This document shows positions 9,150 to 19,112 of a DNA stretch of 64,000 nt, in pieces. The DNA is from Pelagicoccus sp. SDUM812003 (GTDB lineage: Bacteria > Verrucomicrobiota > Verrucomicrobiia > Opitutales > Opitutaceae): contig NZ_JARXHY010000004.1 of NCBI RefSeq assembly GCF_031127815.1, forward strand, positions 310,001-374,000, read 5' to 3'. The translations under genes were made by a program, and so were the position numbers. How positions within the stretch are numbered: the first letter of the stretch is position 1; every line of letters begins with the position of its first letter. The notes under the pieces were generated by a model. It did no database searches and was not told the origin of the DNA. It was given only the letters and a program-made list of their open reading frames with translations.

Positions 9150-9986
9150 TCAGAAGCCGATGAGCTGGATCTTCTTTTTGGCGGCGGTGGCGAGGATCTT
9201 TTCCTTTTCCACCATGATGACGGAGCCGGCTTTGAGCACTGCGGTGCCGATGCGGTGCTCGGCCATGATCTCTAAAGTGCGTAGTCCGAAAACGGGTACA
9301 TCGAAGCGGTAGTCCTGCTGGCGTTTGACGGTTTTGACGAAGACCAGCTGATCGGCTTTGAAACCACCAGCTCGCTTGAGCATGGGGTCGGTGCCTTCGA
9401 AGGCTTCTACGGCTAGCACGGTGCCTTTGCGCACGACGACGCCCTGTCCGATATCTAGACGAGCCATCTCGGTGGCGATCTCGATGCCGTGTTGAATGTA
9501 GGTGTCCTCGACTTTCTCATACGCTTTGGTCATGAGTCCGGGCGTCGCCATCTGATCGTCGAGGAAGCAACGGGCGTCAAGAGCGGTCTGGCCGTTGGCG
9601 GCGAGCTCGTTGGCGATGGCTCCGAAGATAGTGTGGGCGTTCTTGCGCTTGAGTTTGACCAGCAAAGCGGTGGCCTTGAAGTCGGGCTTGAGATCGCGGA
9701 AGAGTTTGCCCGGCTTCACCTGCCCAGCGGCGATTGTGTATTTGCAGCCGAAGGTGCGGAGGGCTTTGAGCCATGAACCCACTCTGCCGACATTGATGAT
9801 TTGGCGTTTGTCTTCCGGAAAGACGTCGATGGTCTCTTGGGCGGCTTCACCCTCGAAGGCGATGAGGCGCATGTCGATGCCTGCGGCGAGGGCTTTCTCC
9901 GCGATGAGACGAGGATAGACGCCGCGCCCGGCGATGAGGCCGACGGTGGCGGTACGATCGAAGTCTGGAGGGAGAAATTGGGACAT
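9150..9986 (-). CDS. lpxI: UDP-2,3-diacylglucosamine pyrophosphatase LpxI
   Basis: A 278-residue cytoplasmic enzyme of lipid A synthesis that hydrolyses UDP-2,3-diacylglucosamine to lipid X and UMP; LpxI replaces LpxH in several phyla. The family pattern is visible from the first strand, VGLIAGRGVYPRLIAE, through VGSWLKALRTFGCKYTIAAG, GIEIATEMARLDIGQGVVVR and the C-terminal GLRTLEIMAEHRIGTAVLKA. The start at 9986 gives MSQFLPPDFD just before that strand. The frame stays open far upstream, but only as an antisense-frame shadow of leuS. It lies 119 bases after leuS on the same strand and may be co-transcribed. Its presence implies an outer membrane with lipopolysaccharide. Confidence 0.92.
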   Translation of the reverse strand: MSQFLPPDFDRTATVGLIAGRGVYPRLIAEKALAAGIDMRLIAFEGEAAQETIDVFPEDKRQIINVGRVGSWLKALRTFGCKYTIAAGQVKPGKLFRDLKPDFKATALLVKLKRKNAHTIFGAIANELAANGQTALDARCFLDDQMATPGLMTKAYEKVEDTYIQHGIEIATEMARLDIGQGVVVRKGTVLAVEAFEGTDPMLKRAGGFKADQLVFVKTVKRQQDYRFDVPVFGLRTLEIMAEHRIGTAVLKAGSVIMVEKEKILATAAKKKIQLIGF

Positions 9987-9994
9987 GGGAGACT

Positions 9995-10100
9995 GCCCAC
10001 GAATATCACGAATAGTCACGGATTGATGGGGTTCTGTTGATCGCGACCCGAGTTCGCTTCCCACATTTCGGATTCGTGAAGATTGGTGTGATTCGTGGGC
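9995..10100. repeat. Imperfect inverted repeat of ~10-bp CACGAAT units between leuS and lpxI
   Basis: Two 30-base arms (9995-10024 and 10071-10100) are inverted copies matching at 23 of 30 positions, with 46 bases between them. Each arm is itself three near-copies of a decamer of the form ATTCGTGNNG (CACGAAT on the other strand). Related decamer strings lie at 12701-12727, before leuS, and at 22528-22552, before the glycosylase gene. It could fold into a long mRNA hairpin between the two genes or be a small dispersed intergenic repeat. Confidence 0.6.
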
Positions 10101-10105
10101 GGATA

Positions 10106-12676
10106 TTAGTTGGCGACGATGTTTAGGATCTTTCCGGGGACGTAGATGACTTTGCGAATGGTTTTGCCGTCGATATGGGCGGCGACTTTGGGGTCGGCCT
10201 TGGCGATGGCGAGCACCTCGTCCTGTGTTGCGCTTTTGGATACGGTCGCTTGGCCGCGGACCTTGCCCATGACTTGGAAGACCACATTGACTTCGTCGAC
10301 CACCAGAGCGGATTCGTCGACTGCGGGCCAGCCTGCGGTGGTGATGCTGGCTTCGCCGCCTAGGCGGCTCCACAGCTCTTCGCCGATGTGCGGGGCGAAG
10401 GGGGCGAGGAGTTGAATGAACTTCTTGACGGTGTCCTTGCTGACCGAGTCGGTGGACTGAAGGTGGTTGGCGAAGATCATCATGGCGGAGATGGCGGTGT
10501 TGAAGCGGAGGTTTTCCACGTCGTCGGTGACCTTCTTGATGCATTCGTTGATAGCCTTTAGGGTCTCCTTGTCGTCCGCGTCGGAGCTGTCCTTGATCTT
10601 TGGAGACAGGCCGTCTTCGGCGACGACGCAGCGCCAGACTTTTTTGAGGAAGCGATGCACGCCTTCGATGCCCTTGCTGGACCAAGGCTTCATGGCTTCC
10701 AGCGGTCCGAGGAACATCAGGTAGAGGCGCAGAGTGTCGGCTCCGTACTCGTCGATGATGACGTTCGGGTTGATGACGTTGCCGCGGCTCTTGGACATCT
10801 TTTGTCCATCTTCTCCGAGGATGATGCCTTGGTGGAAGAGTTTGGTGAAAGGCTCCTTGGTCGGCACGACGCCTTCGTCGAAAAGCACCTTGTGCCAGAA
10901 ACGGGCGTAGAGCAGGTGAAGCACCGCGTGTTCGGCCCCGCCGATGTAGAGATCGGGCACCTGCCAGTAGTCTTGCTTGGAGCGGTCAGCGAACGTATCC
11001 GAATTTTTGGGATCGATGTAGCGCAGGTAGTACCAGCAGGAGCCGGCCCACTGGGGCATGGTGTTGGTCTCGCGAGTGGCCCGCACCCAGCGATCGCCAG
11101 CGGGTTTATCCTGAGATGCAGGGACGTATTCGCCGGTTTCGTAGTTGTACCAGATTTCCAGCCAGTCGGTGGCTTTCGCGAGTGGAGACTCGCCGGAGCC
11201 TGACGGCTCGTAGGATTCCACATGCGGGAGGGTGAGCGGAAGGGCCTTTTCCGGAACGGGTAGGGCGTAGAGAGTGGAGGACTCGGTTTCGAACACCACT
11301 GGTTGTTCCGGTATCCAACCTTCGAGGACGCCTGAGGCGACAGCCGAGTCGTAGTCGGACTTGGAAACCCATGCCACAGGGAAAGGCTCGCCCCAGTAGC
11401 GCTGGCGAGAGAAAAGCCAGTCGCGCAGCTTGTATTGGGTGGAGGCCTCGCCTTGGCCCTTGGCGGCGAGGGATTCGGTGATCTTTTCCTTGGCTTCCTG
11501 CCAGGGCAGACCGTCGTATTCGCCGGAGTTGATGAGCACGCCGTCGCCGATGTACGGGAGTTCGTCATCGTCGCCGCCCTTGATGACGGGCACGATGGGC
11601 AGATTGAACTGCTGAGCGAACTCGAAGTCGCGGGTGTCGTGGGCGGGCACTGCCATGATGGCGCCGGTGCCGTAGGAAATGAGAACGTAGTCGGCCACCC
11701 AGATCGGAATCTGTTTTCCCGTGATGGGGTGGATGGCGTAGGAGCCGGTGAAGACGCCGGTTTTGTCTTTGGCGAGGTCGGTGCGCTCCAGATCGGACTT
11801 GTTGGCCGCGGCCAGCTTGTAGGTCTGCACCGCTTCCGCATTGCTTGTCGTGGTGAGCTCGTCGATGAGCGGATGCTCGGGGGAAACGACCATGTAGGTC
11901 ACGCCCATGAGGGTGTCCGGACGGGTGGTGTAGATTTCCAGCGTCTTGTCGGAGTCCACGATGCCGAAGCGAGCGGTGGCGCCGGTGGACTTGCCGATCC
12001 ACTCGGTCTGCATCTTCTTGGTGGAGGACGGCCAGTCGACGGTGTCGAGATCTTCCAGGAGGCGTTCCGCGTAGGCGGTGATTTTCAAGACCCACTGGCG
12101 CAGGTTCTTGCGAACGACTGGGTGGCTGCCGCGCTCGGATTTTCCGTCGATGACCTCCTCGTTGGCCAGCACGGTGCCGAGGGCTTCGCACCACCAGACC
12201 GGGCGCTCGTCGACGTAGGCCAGGCCGCGCTTGAAGAGCTGAAGGAAGATCCACTGAGTCCAACGATAGTAGTTGGGATCGGTGGTGTTCACCTCGCGAT
12301 CGTAGTCGTAGTAGAAGCCGATGCGCTGGAGCTGCTCGCGGAAGTTGGCGATGTTTTTGACCGAGGTTTCCTGCGGCGGCTGGCCGGTCTGGATGGCGTA
12401 TTGCTCGGTCGGCAGACCGAAGGCGTCCCATCCGATGGGGTGCAGCACGTTTTTGCCCTTGGCGCGCTGGTAGCGAGCGAGGATGTCCGAACCGGTGTAG
12501 CCCTCCGGGTGGCCGACGTGCAGGCCTGCTCCCGAGGGATAGGGGAACATGTCGAGCACGTAGTACTTCTCCTTGTCGGTCTCGTCGGAGGCCGCGAAGG
12601 TCTTGCGCTCGTCCCAGTATTTTTGCCAGGACGGCTCGATTTCGCTGAAGTTGTAGTCGGAGGATTTTGTTGCCAT
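10106..12676 (-). CDS. leuS: Leucyl-tRNA synthetase
   Basis: A class I aminoacyl-tRNA synthetase of 856 residues, the usual bacterial length, charging tRNA-Leu. The ATG at 12676 ([20 protein letters not shown]) is the normal family start; the frame continues 13 codons upstream without an ATG in a better context. Catalytic motifs are HVGHP (HIGH box, in [17 protein letters not shown]) and KMSKSRGNV. The CP1 editing domain is present, with [14 protein letters not shown] and the [19 protein letters not shown] block. The anticodon-binding and C-terminal leucine-specific regions follow, ending in [16 protein letters not shown]. No ribosome-binding site is evident. lpxI follows on the same strand. 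Confidence 0.97.
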   Translation of the reverse strand: MATKSSDYNFSEIEPSWQKYWDERKTFAASDETDKEKYYVLDMFPYPSGAGLHVGHPEGYTGSDILARYQRAKGKNVLHPIGWDAFGLPTEQYAIQTGQPPQETSVKNIANFREQLQRIGFYYDYDREVNTTDPNYYRWTQWIFLQLFKRGLAYVDERPVWWCEALGTVLANEEVIDGKSERGSHPVVRKNLRQWVLKITAYAERLLEDLDTVDWPSSTKKMQTEWIGKSTGATARFGIVDSDKTLEIYTTRPDTLMGVTYMVVSPEHPLIDELTTTSNAEAVQTYKLAAANKSDLERTDLAKDKTGVFTGSYAIHPITGKQIPIWVADYVLISYGTGAIMAVPAHDTRDFEFAQQFNLPIVPVIKGGDDDELPYIGDGVLINSGEYDGLPWQEAKEKITESLAAKGQGEASTQYKLRDWLFSRQRYWGEPFPVAWVSKSDYDSAVASGVLEGWIPEQPVVFETESSTLYALPVPEKALPLTLPHVESYEPSGSGESPLAKATDWLEIWYNYETGEYVPASQDKPAGDRWVRATRETNTMPQWAGSCWYYLRYIDPKNSDTFADRSKQDYWQVPDLYIGGAEHAVLHLLYARFWHKVLFDEGVVPTKEPFTKLFHQGIILGEDGQKMSKSRGNVINPNVIIDEYGADTLRLYLMFLGPLEAMKPWSSKGIEGVHRFLKKVWRCVVAEDGLSPKIKDSSDADDKETLKAINECIKKVTDDVENLRFNTAISAMMIFANHLQSTDSVSKDTVKKFIQLLAPFAPHIGEELWSRLGGEASITTAGWPAVDESALVVDEVNVVFQVMGKVRGQATVSKSATQDEVLAIAKADPKVAAHIDGKTIRKVIYVPGKILNIVAN

Positions 12677-13033
12677 GACGGAAAGCTGATCGGGTTGTTT
12701 TACCACAGATGACACGGATTTGCTCAGATTGTGATGGTGGGATGGGGATCGGTTGCTCTAAGCGTGGGTGGTTTTGGTTTCGTGAGTTTTCTAGTGGAAA
12801 AAGAGGAGGGATGTTGGGGAATTGCGAGGGGGCGTCAAGGGCGGGGGTCGCCTCGACGAAAGCAATTATTTTTTGTAACGTTGCCGAAAACGGTTGCGGG
12901 TGCTGCGCGAGGGGGAATTCGGGCGGTTAGCGAGGGGAGGCCTCGTCTGCGAGTCGCTTTGGTTGGTGGGTTAGACTGATTTCTTGCTCTTTCTAAGCGC
13001 TGTCACTAGGGCGATGGTCACGACTCCCTGATA
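12677..13033. other. Divergent promoter region with decamer repeat, no gene
   Basis: About 360 bases between leuS (minus) and the large secreted-protein gene (plus), so promoters for both must lie here. Bases 12701-12727 hold three near-copies of a CACAGAT/CACGGAT decamer, like the repeat after leuS. A 73-codon plus-strand frame at 12709-12930 has no recognisable features and is not called. Confidence 0.5.
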
Positions 13034-16000
13034 ATGAGAATTGCTGCCCCTTTTTTCGCTCTGGTTGCTGGAGCTGGTTTCGCCTTGCTGGTTCCTCAGA
13101 TCGTTCGATCCGAGGTCTTGTTTTCTGACGACTTCGAATCCTTCGAGCTGGGGAAGGCTTGGACGTATCAGGACGAGGGCGGTCGCTACTGGATCGCGGA
13201 CTTTTCGCTGGATGAATATCGGAGCAAGTGGCTGGTGCTTGATACGGAGGCTGCCGGCGCCTATGTGGAGAACAAGCTGAGCGTCGATGTGGTGGTGAAG
13301 GGGCGAGATCGGGTCGAAGTGTCATCGGATTGCTTTAGCTTAGGGGAGGGAGGTCCCGTTTTCACCGGTGCACCTGATGCGATCCTCTTGAGCGTCGATG
13401 GAGGTCTCGAACGGTCGATCGTCTGGCTGTCGGACTTTTGGCCAAACGATTCTGGGAAACGGCAGGTTCGGTACTCCTTTCGCATGACCGAGGCGGTTCC
13501 TGACTACGATCCGACCAAAGAGTACCGACTCACTTTCAGCTTGTTGCAAAGCGACGATGAGCCGTGGCCGAGGGGCGGCTGGGCTTTCGACTATTTTCAG
13601 GTGGAAGCGCACCATGCGGAAGGCGTTTTTTTCTATCATCCCCAGTCTGTGGGCGAAGCGGAAAGCGCGTTCGAAGTGGAGGTGAAGGAGGCCCGGCCTC
13701 CTGAGGCGGCGGCTCGCTATCAATTCTATTTCGAAGGGCGGTTGCAGGGGGAGGGCGTCTACCCCGCCGGCGCGGACGCTGCCACGTTTGCGGTTTCGAT
13801 AGAGGACGACGCGGTCGTGAATGGTGAAGAGGTGAGGACCTACGTCGTCAAGCGAGACGGTGTGGAAATAGAGGAGCTCTCGGTGTGGTCGTTGGACGAC
13901 GAGGACTTGTCGGTTCGTTTCGACTTTCCAGATTCTGTGGACGAAGGAGAGACTGTGGTCGGACGAGTATCCGTTTATCCTGCGTTCGAGAACGACGTGA
14001 TGGTGCGTTTGGTGTCCGCTACGGAGGATCGAATCGCGAGTGAATGGGTGAAGCTGCGAGCGGGCGACGCTGAAGTGGACGTCGCGCTTCAGGCCACGGA
14101 AAATGGAGATATCAATCTCGACGAGGCAGTGCAGATGACCTTCGAGGTCGGGGGACGAAACGCGAACGTTGCGATTCGTGTGGTGGACAACGACGAGTAC
14201 CGGCTGAGGCTCGTTGATTATCAGGGGAGCCGCTACGCGGAGGGCGATTCTCTGCAAGCCGCTCTTTCGCTCGGGGCGAACGCGCTCGAAGACGTGGTAG
14301 TCGAGCTGAGCAGCGACTACGAGGGATTGATTGAGTTTCCCGCCGAGGTTGTCATTTCTCAGGGAACGAGCCGCTCGACTCAGTTCGAAATAAGGTTCCC
14401 GGAAAACAACGATCGCACGGGGGCCACGGTGTTGAATCTCGTGGCGCAGGCGAGAGGGCTTAGTGAAGCGGGGCGGGTACGGGCGCAGTTCACCGTTCTA
14501 GACAACGAAGCTTCCGGATTCGCAGTGCATTTTGGTCCGATGCTGGAGGAGGGCGTCGAGTACGGGCTAATGGTACAGGCGCTCGATTTCGAGGGTGAAT
14601 TGGAAAACAACTACAACTCGACGGTCTCGGTTAGCTTGCTGGCTGCGGACGGGACGAGAAAGGCGCTGGGAAGCGGCCAGGTAGGGATGGCCGGTGGAGG
14701 CATGACTCTGTGGCTGGTGGCGACTGCAGAGATGAACGGCGCCCGTGTCTTGGTCGAAGGGCCTAATGATGAAGTCGGCATGACGCTGGAGCCCTTGCGG
14801 GTATGGTCCGGCTACGATTTGCATCTTTCCGGCGATGCAGTCTACAACCCCAACAGTGGTACCTTGTTTGCGACCTTGGGCGCGAATGCGGCCGAGCCCT
14901 GGGCGAATTCCTTCGCCGAGATCGATCCGAGCAACGGCGAAATCAAACGCTATCTAAGCTTGGGCGAAGATAGCAATGCGTATCGTTTAGCGGTGAGCTC
15001 CGATTTCAAAAAAGCCTTCGTGGCTCTCAATGGCCGCTTCAGCTTGGCGCGAATCGATCTGGAGCGTTGGGAGCTGGAGACCGAATTCGAGATGGCGACA
15101 GGGAGCTCTGCGTCGGGACAATCTGAATACGAAAAGCGTTTCGTTGCGTGGAGGCTGTTCTGTCCGGAGGGGCGTCCAAACGACGTCATCGTTTCGCAAA
15201 GCGAGGCGGGAACATCGGCCTACGAGACCGTCTACTATCGCGACGGTTCGCCCGGCGTTTCCGAAGTGGGACATCCCGACATGTTGCTTTTGGTGCAAGG
15301 CGAGGATGATTCGCACCTGTATTCGGTGGATGGATTCAGTTCCTCTCGGCGAATCAATAGGATCGCCCTTGGCGAATCGGATTTCCAGATAGAGGAATCA
15401 TTGGAGACGGGCCCTTTGGAGGACTATCAAGGCGATGCGCTTCGGGCGGGCGACAAGCTTTTCGGCTTGGGGGGACGCATTGCACGCTTGCCGGACTTGA
15501 GCTTGGAGGGAGTGTTTGAGGGCCTCGGGGATGTGGCGACGAATCCATCGGACTTTGCTGTGGATAGCTCCTCCAATCGAGCGTTGTTCGTTCTGAAAAA
15601 CAGCATTTGGGTCTATGACTTGGAGAGCTATCGACGAGTGGCAGACTTGCTTTTCCGTTCAGATGGAGACGTGCCCAGCAGGGTGATCCTTTTGGACGAA
15701 GGACGGTTTTGCTTGATCACTGAGACGGGCAAACTCGTGGTCTTCGATGACCCTCGTTTGCTTCCTAGAGGCGAAGAGGGAGACGTCTCTGCGCGTTTGC
15801 TTTCGCAAAGCGGTCGCGCCCAGATCGGCGAGCCGTTTGAAATCCGGTTCGAAGTGGCGAATGGTTCGCAGCAAGTGGCGAGAAACGTGAGAGTGCTCGT
15901 TACGACTGAGGGCAGGCTTCTCCCGCATGGTGTAGACGTGGAAGAGGCGTCGGTGGCGATCGATCTTGATCGGGGGATCGAACTGGGATTCGACGCCTTG

Positions 16001-17803
16001 GAGGCGGGGGAGTCGCGAGAGGTGTCGCTTCGACTGACTCCGGTTGATCTAGCCGCCTTCGAAGTGCGTATCTGGGCGCTGTCTGAAAACGTGGATACAG
16101 TGTCGAGCAACGATCAGCTCGTCGTTTCCGGTCAAGGTAGCAAGACGCTGAAGTTGAACGAGTGGGTAGAGATCCCGCATGCCATCAAAAAAGCGCGATG
16201 GAATCCGCTGCGCCGGAAGCTGGTCGGATACACGAACTACGAGGAGGATTACACCGTTGGGAAATGGACTTCGGTACGCGAAGTGGATCCCTACACCTCG
16301 GAAACCCGGCGTGTCGCGAGTTTCGATGAGCCGATTGTCGGAATGCAGATTTCCGAAGACGGCGAATCGGTTCTGATTGGGTTCAGCGGGCCAGCTCGGA
16401 TCGTACGTCTGGATCTCGAAAGCGGGCAAGCCACAGAGGTTTTAGCCCAAGATCTCGATGGAGCTTTGGAGTTTGGCTTGTCTGGATTTCTCGTATTGGA
16501 CGAAAGCCAGCGCGATTGCGTATTCGTAGGAGAACGACGCATTGCAAGGAGTCGAAATGGGGCGATCCTGCCATCTACGATCGACGTGTTCTCGGGCGAG
16601 TTTGAAGATGTCTTCGTAGATGAGGCTGGCCAGCGGATCTATTATCTGAGAGGCAACTCGCCGCATTGCTACGTTGGCCGCTTGGAGTTGGTTGAAGATG
16701 GAGTGCGGAAGGCTGAGCCGTTCGAGCGAGAGATTGGTCGCTACGAGAATCGAATCGATTTGGTCGGTGATGTGGTTGTTGGAGCGCAGGGTTCTCGAGT
16801 CGCGACCGAGAGTATGAACGTTCTCGGCCCGCTCGCTATCGATGAAAGCGGCTTGAGTGACGTTTCCTATCAAGGCCAGTTCACCGATGTGCTCTACGAG
16901 GAGTCCAAGCGAAGGCTCTACTTCTCCGACAAGCGATCCGTGGTCAGCTACGATAGCGTGCGAGGCAGAGAAATCAGACGATTGGCTTTGCCGGATCTAG
17001 CCGAGGAAATCGTTGGGTTGGAGCGATGGGGCGAAGATGGACTGGCGCTGAGCTTGACGAATGGGAGGATTTTGGTGGGGCGTTTCGATATCGTACCAAT
17101 GGGCTGCTGGCCCTTCGACCTGGTGATCGATAATCTGGATACGAGCGAGCTTTCGACGAATGGCGCTGTATCGATCGACGGAAGAGTGTTCGCCCCGGAT
17201 CCCATTTCCACGATCCGACTGGGTGGCGAAGAGCTCGTGTTTAGCGGTGAGGAAAATCGCTGGAGCGATTCGATCGATGGATTGGAAGCAGGGCGCTATC
17301 GCATCGTCGTTCAGGCGATCAGCGAAGCGGAAGAGGATGCGAAGCTGCTGCATTTTTTCGATATCCTGGCGCCGACCGACCTTGATCGCGATGAGGATGG
17401 GATTTTGGATACGTGGGAGCTAGAGCGTTTCCCAGGGAAGGATTTGATATCGATCGCGCCGGATGCTGATGCCGGTGAAGACGACTTGGACTTGCGCATG
17501 GAGTTTCTGCTAGGAGGAAACGAGAGTCGTTTCGACAATCCGTTTCAATTGAGCCTGGAGGAAACGGAAGATGCGGGTTGCCTATCGGTGCAGGTTCGCA
17601 TCCCCGCGGAAGAGGGGTTTCGGCCGTATTTCGAATGGCTCAACGTGGAGAGTGGCGAGCGCTTTCCGGCTCTCCTTCAGCGTATCGATTCTGTGGATGC
17701 GGATGGTTATGAAACCTTTCGCATGGACGCCCCATTCTCTGAAGGACACGAAATCTGGAGACTGCAGGCCGAAGCAATCGGTGCAGCAGTGCTCGAGAGG
17801 TGA
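13034..17803 (+). CDS. Large secreted multidomain protein (Calx-beta-like, propeller-like repeats)
   Basis: A 1589-residue exported protein; I do not recognise it as a whole. A signal peptide (MRIAAPFFALVAGAGFALL) starts at the first ATG. The order appears to be: a jelly-roll-like N-terminal domain to ~210; strands ending in VVDNDE and VLDNEA at about 390 and 495, which look like Calx-beta repeats; a first propeller-like region (~590-920) with SVDGFSSSRRINRIALGESD; a DUF11/CARDB-like beta domain (~925-1035, EPFEIRFEVANGSQ); a second propeller-like region (~1050-1370); and an Asp-rich calcium-type motif DRDEDGILDTWELE near 1455 followed by MEFLLGG. No C-terminal sorting tail is obvious. It is probably extracellular or on the cell surface. 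Binding or adhesion is an inference; no catalytic motif is visible. Confidence 0.75.
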   Translation: MRIAAPFFALVAGAGFALLVPQIVRSEVLFSDDFESFELGKAWTYQDEGGRYWIADFSLDEYRSKWLVLDTEAAGAYVENKLSVDVVVKGRDRVEVSSDCFSLGEGGPVFTGAPDAILLSVDGGLERSIVWLSDFWPNDSGKRQVRYSFRMTEAVPDYDPTKEYRLTFSLLQSDDEPWPRGGWAFDYFQVEAHHAEGVFFYHPQSVGEAESAFEVEVKEARPPEAAARYQFYFEGRLQGEGVYPAGADAATFAVSIEDDAVVNGEEVRTYVVKRDGVEIEELSVWSLDDEDLSVRFDFPDSVDEGETVVGRVSVYPAFENDVMVRLVSATEDRIASEWVKLRAGDAEVDVALQATENGDINLDEAVQMTFEVGGRNANVAIRVVDNDEYRLRLVDYQGSRYAEGDSLQAALSLGANALEDVVVELSSDYEGLIEFPAEVVISQGTSRSTQFEIRFPENNDRTGATVLNLVAQARGLSEAGRVRAQFTVLDNEASGFAVHFGPMLEEGVEYGLMVQALDFEGELENNYNSTVSVSLLAADGTRKALGSGQVGMAGGGMTLWLVATAEMNGARVLVEGPNDEVGMTLEPLRVWSGYDLHLSGDAVYNPNSGTLFATLGANAAEPWANSFAEIDPSNGEIKRYLSLGEDSNAYRLAVSSDFKKAFVALNGRFSLARIDLERWELETEFEMATGSSASGQSEYEKRFVAWRLFCPEGRPNDVIVSQSEAGTSAYETVYYRDGSPGVSEVGHPDMLLLVQGEDDSHLYSVDGFSSSRRINRIALGESDFQIEESLETGPLEDYQGDALRAGDKLFGLGGRIARLPDLSLEGVFEGLGDVATNPSDFAVDSSSNRALFVLKNSIWVYDLESYRRVADLLFRSDGDVPSRVILLDEGRFCLITETGKLVVFDDPRLLPRGEEGDVSARLLSQSGRAQIGEPFEIRFEVANGSQQVARNVRVLVTTEGRLLPHGVDVEEASVAIDLDRGIELGFDALEAGESREVSLRLTPVDLAAFEVRIWALSENVDTVSSNDQLVVSGQGSKTLKLNEWVEIPHAIKKARWNPLRRKLVGYTNYEEDYTVGKWTSVREVDPYTSETRRVASFDEPIVGMQISEDGESVLIGFSGPARIVRLDLESGQATEVLAQDLDGALEFGLSGFLVLDESQRDCVFVGERRIARSRNGAILPSTIDVFSGEFEDVFVDEAGQRIYYLRGNSPHCYVGRLELVEDGVRKAEPFEREIGRYENRIDLVGDVVVGAQGSRVATESMNVLGPLAIDESGLSDVSYQGQFTDVLYEESKRRLYFSDKRSVVSYDSVRGREIRRLALPDLAEEIVGLERWGEDGLALSLTNGRILVGRFDIVPMGCWPFDLVIDNLDTSELSTNGAVSIDGRVFAPDPISTIRLGGEELVFSGEENRWSDSIDGLEAGRYRIVVQAISEAEEDAKLLHFFDILAPTDLDRDEDGILDTWELERFPGKDLISIAPDADAGEDDLDLRMEFLLGGNESRFDNPFQLSLEETEDAGCLSVQVRIPAEEGFRPYFEWLNVESGERFPALLQRIDSVDADGYETFRMDAPFSEGHEIWRLQAEAIGAAVLER

Positions 17804-17890
17804 GTCGACCGCGCTGAGGGGATGCAACTCGATTTTGCAACGTTACAGGAAAGGGTTGCGCCTAGTGATCCTCAAGCGATGGACGCCGGG

Positions 17891-17910
17891 CGTGGCGTGG
17901 CGTGGCGTGG
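17891..17910. repeat. Short tandem repeat, four CGTGG units
   Basis: Four exact head-to-tail copies of CGTGG, with a degenerate fifth (GGTGC) following. It lies in the noncoding gap between the large secreted-protein gene and the DUF5069 gene. Likely a slippage product; it could vary in length between strains. Confidence 0.7.
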
Positions 17911-17944
17911 GGTGCTGGGACGTGTCGGCGAGACTGTTTCAGGC

Positions 17945-18370
17945 TTAGGCTGAGGAGCGCAGGCGAGCGTCGTCGGCAGCGAGCATTTCGAAGACGGTTT
18001 GGGGCTTGAGGCGCTGGACTTCGGGGTAGCGTTCGGCGAGGGCGACCGGGAAGACGTTTTCTAGCGGGTAGCCGGGCTTGCCGAATTGGGGGGCGTCGCG
18101 ATTCCAGGCTTCGATTTTTTCGGGCGTGACATCGGGGTGGTCGAGAAAGGCGCGGGCGGCGGCTTGGTCAGAGAGGGCAGCGAAGCGTTCGATGTCGTCG
18201 CGAGTCAGTTCGAAGCGCTTGAGGAAGACGCCGTCCATGCCGTGTGGCGAACAGAAGAGGCGGGCGAAGGATTCAGGGAGCTGGCCGCTCGCGATGAGGC
18301 GAGCTTTTCCGAGGATGCGGGGAAGCCACATGCAGTTGGCGAGCGTTTCGGTGGGCGCGGGTGGGATCAT
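17945..18370 (-). CDS. DUF5069-like protein
   Basis: A 141-residue soluble protein resembling DUF5069 proteins, which are common in Verrucomicrobiota and Planctomycetota and have no assigned function. The family-like part is WLPRILGKARLIASGQLPE near the N-terminus, followed by FELTRDDI and a helical C-terminal half ending ERYPEVQRLKPQTVFEML. No signal peptide or membrane segment. It follows the TetR gene by 57 bases on the same strand and may share its transcript, but no functional link is visible. The assignment rests on the LPRxxxKAR pattern and length only. Confidence 0.65.
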   Translation of the reverse strand: MIPPAPTETLANCMWLPRILGKARLIASGQLPESFARLFCSPHGMDGVFLKRFELTRDDIERFAALSDQAAARAFLDHPDVTPEKIEAWNRDAPQFGKPGYPLENVFPVALAERYPEVQRLKPQTVFEMLAADDARLRSSA

Positions 18371-18427
18371 GGCGGGAATTTGAAGAGAGGTTGTTTTTTA
18401 GAAACGAGGCCGCGGCCGGGCGGAGGA

Positions 18428-19051
18428 TCACAGCAGGTGGGTGGGCAAGTCCTGGTGCGATCTCTGGATGGCTGCTTTGAGCAGGGTGAGGGCGGCGTGT
18501 TTCGCTAGGTCGGCCGCTTGGGGGGAACTGAAGGTGTGGGCGCGTACGATGGCTCCTTCGGCCAGAAGGTAGATTTGCTGGGCGAGCGAGGTGGGGTCGT
18601 CGGCGCCGGCTTCTTCGCAGAACGATTCGATGAGATCGATAAGGGCCTGTTTCTGCTCTTGCACAAGCTGATTGATCGGGTGGTCGGCGTCGGGGAATTC
18701 GCCCACCGCTCGAATGAAGGCGCAGCCCTTGAAGTCGGCGGAGCGAAACCAGGAGCCGTAGCCGTCGAAGAGAGCCGCGATCTTGTCGAAGGGATCGCGG
18801 CCAGCCTGCGAAAGAGCGTTTTCCCGATGGACGAGGATGTCCTTCGCTCGCCGATCGAGGGCGGCTGCGATGAGCTCGTCCTTGGATTTGAAGTGGTTGT
18901 AGAGGGTCATCTTGGCCACGCCCGCTTCAGCCAGAATGGTGTCGATGCCCACCGCGTGGTAGCCGCGCTCGTTGAAGAGTCGGAAGGCGGTGGCGAGCAG
19001 CAGATCCCGTTTGGGAGAGCTGCGAGGGGCTGGCGACTGGATTTCAGACAT
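18428..19051 (-). CDS. TetR/AcrR family transcriptional regulator
   Basis: A 207-residue repressor-type regulator. The N-terminal helix-turn-helix is canonical: LLLATAFRLFNERGYHAVGI, then ILAEAGVAKMTLYNHFKSKD, residues ~18-60. The C-terminal part has the TetR_C pattern with FKGCAFIRAVGEFPD and a Cys in the likely ligand pocket, as in regulators that sense electrophiles or oxidants of the NemR/YezE type. It is divergent from a DsrE-family gene, and the gap holds two NemR-like palindromes (19087-19106 and 19124-19139), so it probably represses itself and that gene. The inducer is unknown. Confidence 0.93.
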   Translation of the reverse strand: MSEIQSPAPRSSPKRDLLLATAFRLFNERGYHAVGIDTILAEAGVAKMTLYNHFKSKDELIAAALDRRAKDILVHRENALSQAGRDPFDKIAALFDGYGSWFRSADFKGCAFIRAVGEFPDADHPINQLVQEQKQALIDLIESFCEEAGADDPTSLAQQIYLLAEGAIVRAHTFSSPQAADLAKHAALTLLKAAIQRSHQDLPTHLL

Positions 19052-19086
19052 GGCGCTACGCTTGCGGTTTGCGATGAAAAGGCAAG

Positions 19087-19106
19087 AATAGACAGAACTG
19101 TATATT
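19087..19106. promoter_or_regulatory. TetR operator 1 (imperfect palindrome)
   Basis: A 20-bp palindrome centred at 19096/19097: AATAGACAG on the left and CTGTATATT on the right, with one mismatched pair (91/102) apart from the centre. It is close to the TAGACCNNNNGGTCTA type of site used by NemR-like regulators. It lies 36-55 bases upstream of the tetR start and just upstream of the -35 of the divergent gene, so binding here would most directly affect tetR. Confidence 0.65.
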
Positions 19107-19112
19107 TAGGAG

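Noticed and set aside
9987-10685. Upstream extension of the lpxI frame
   Set aside because: The extra N-terminus is a shadow frame of leuS with no family sequence; LpxI begins at 9986.
11435-12712. 425-codon open frame opposite leuS
   Set aside because: Antisense shadow of leuS; Gly/Val/Asp-rich and featureless.
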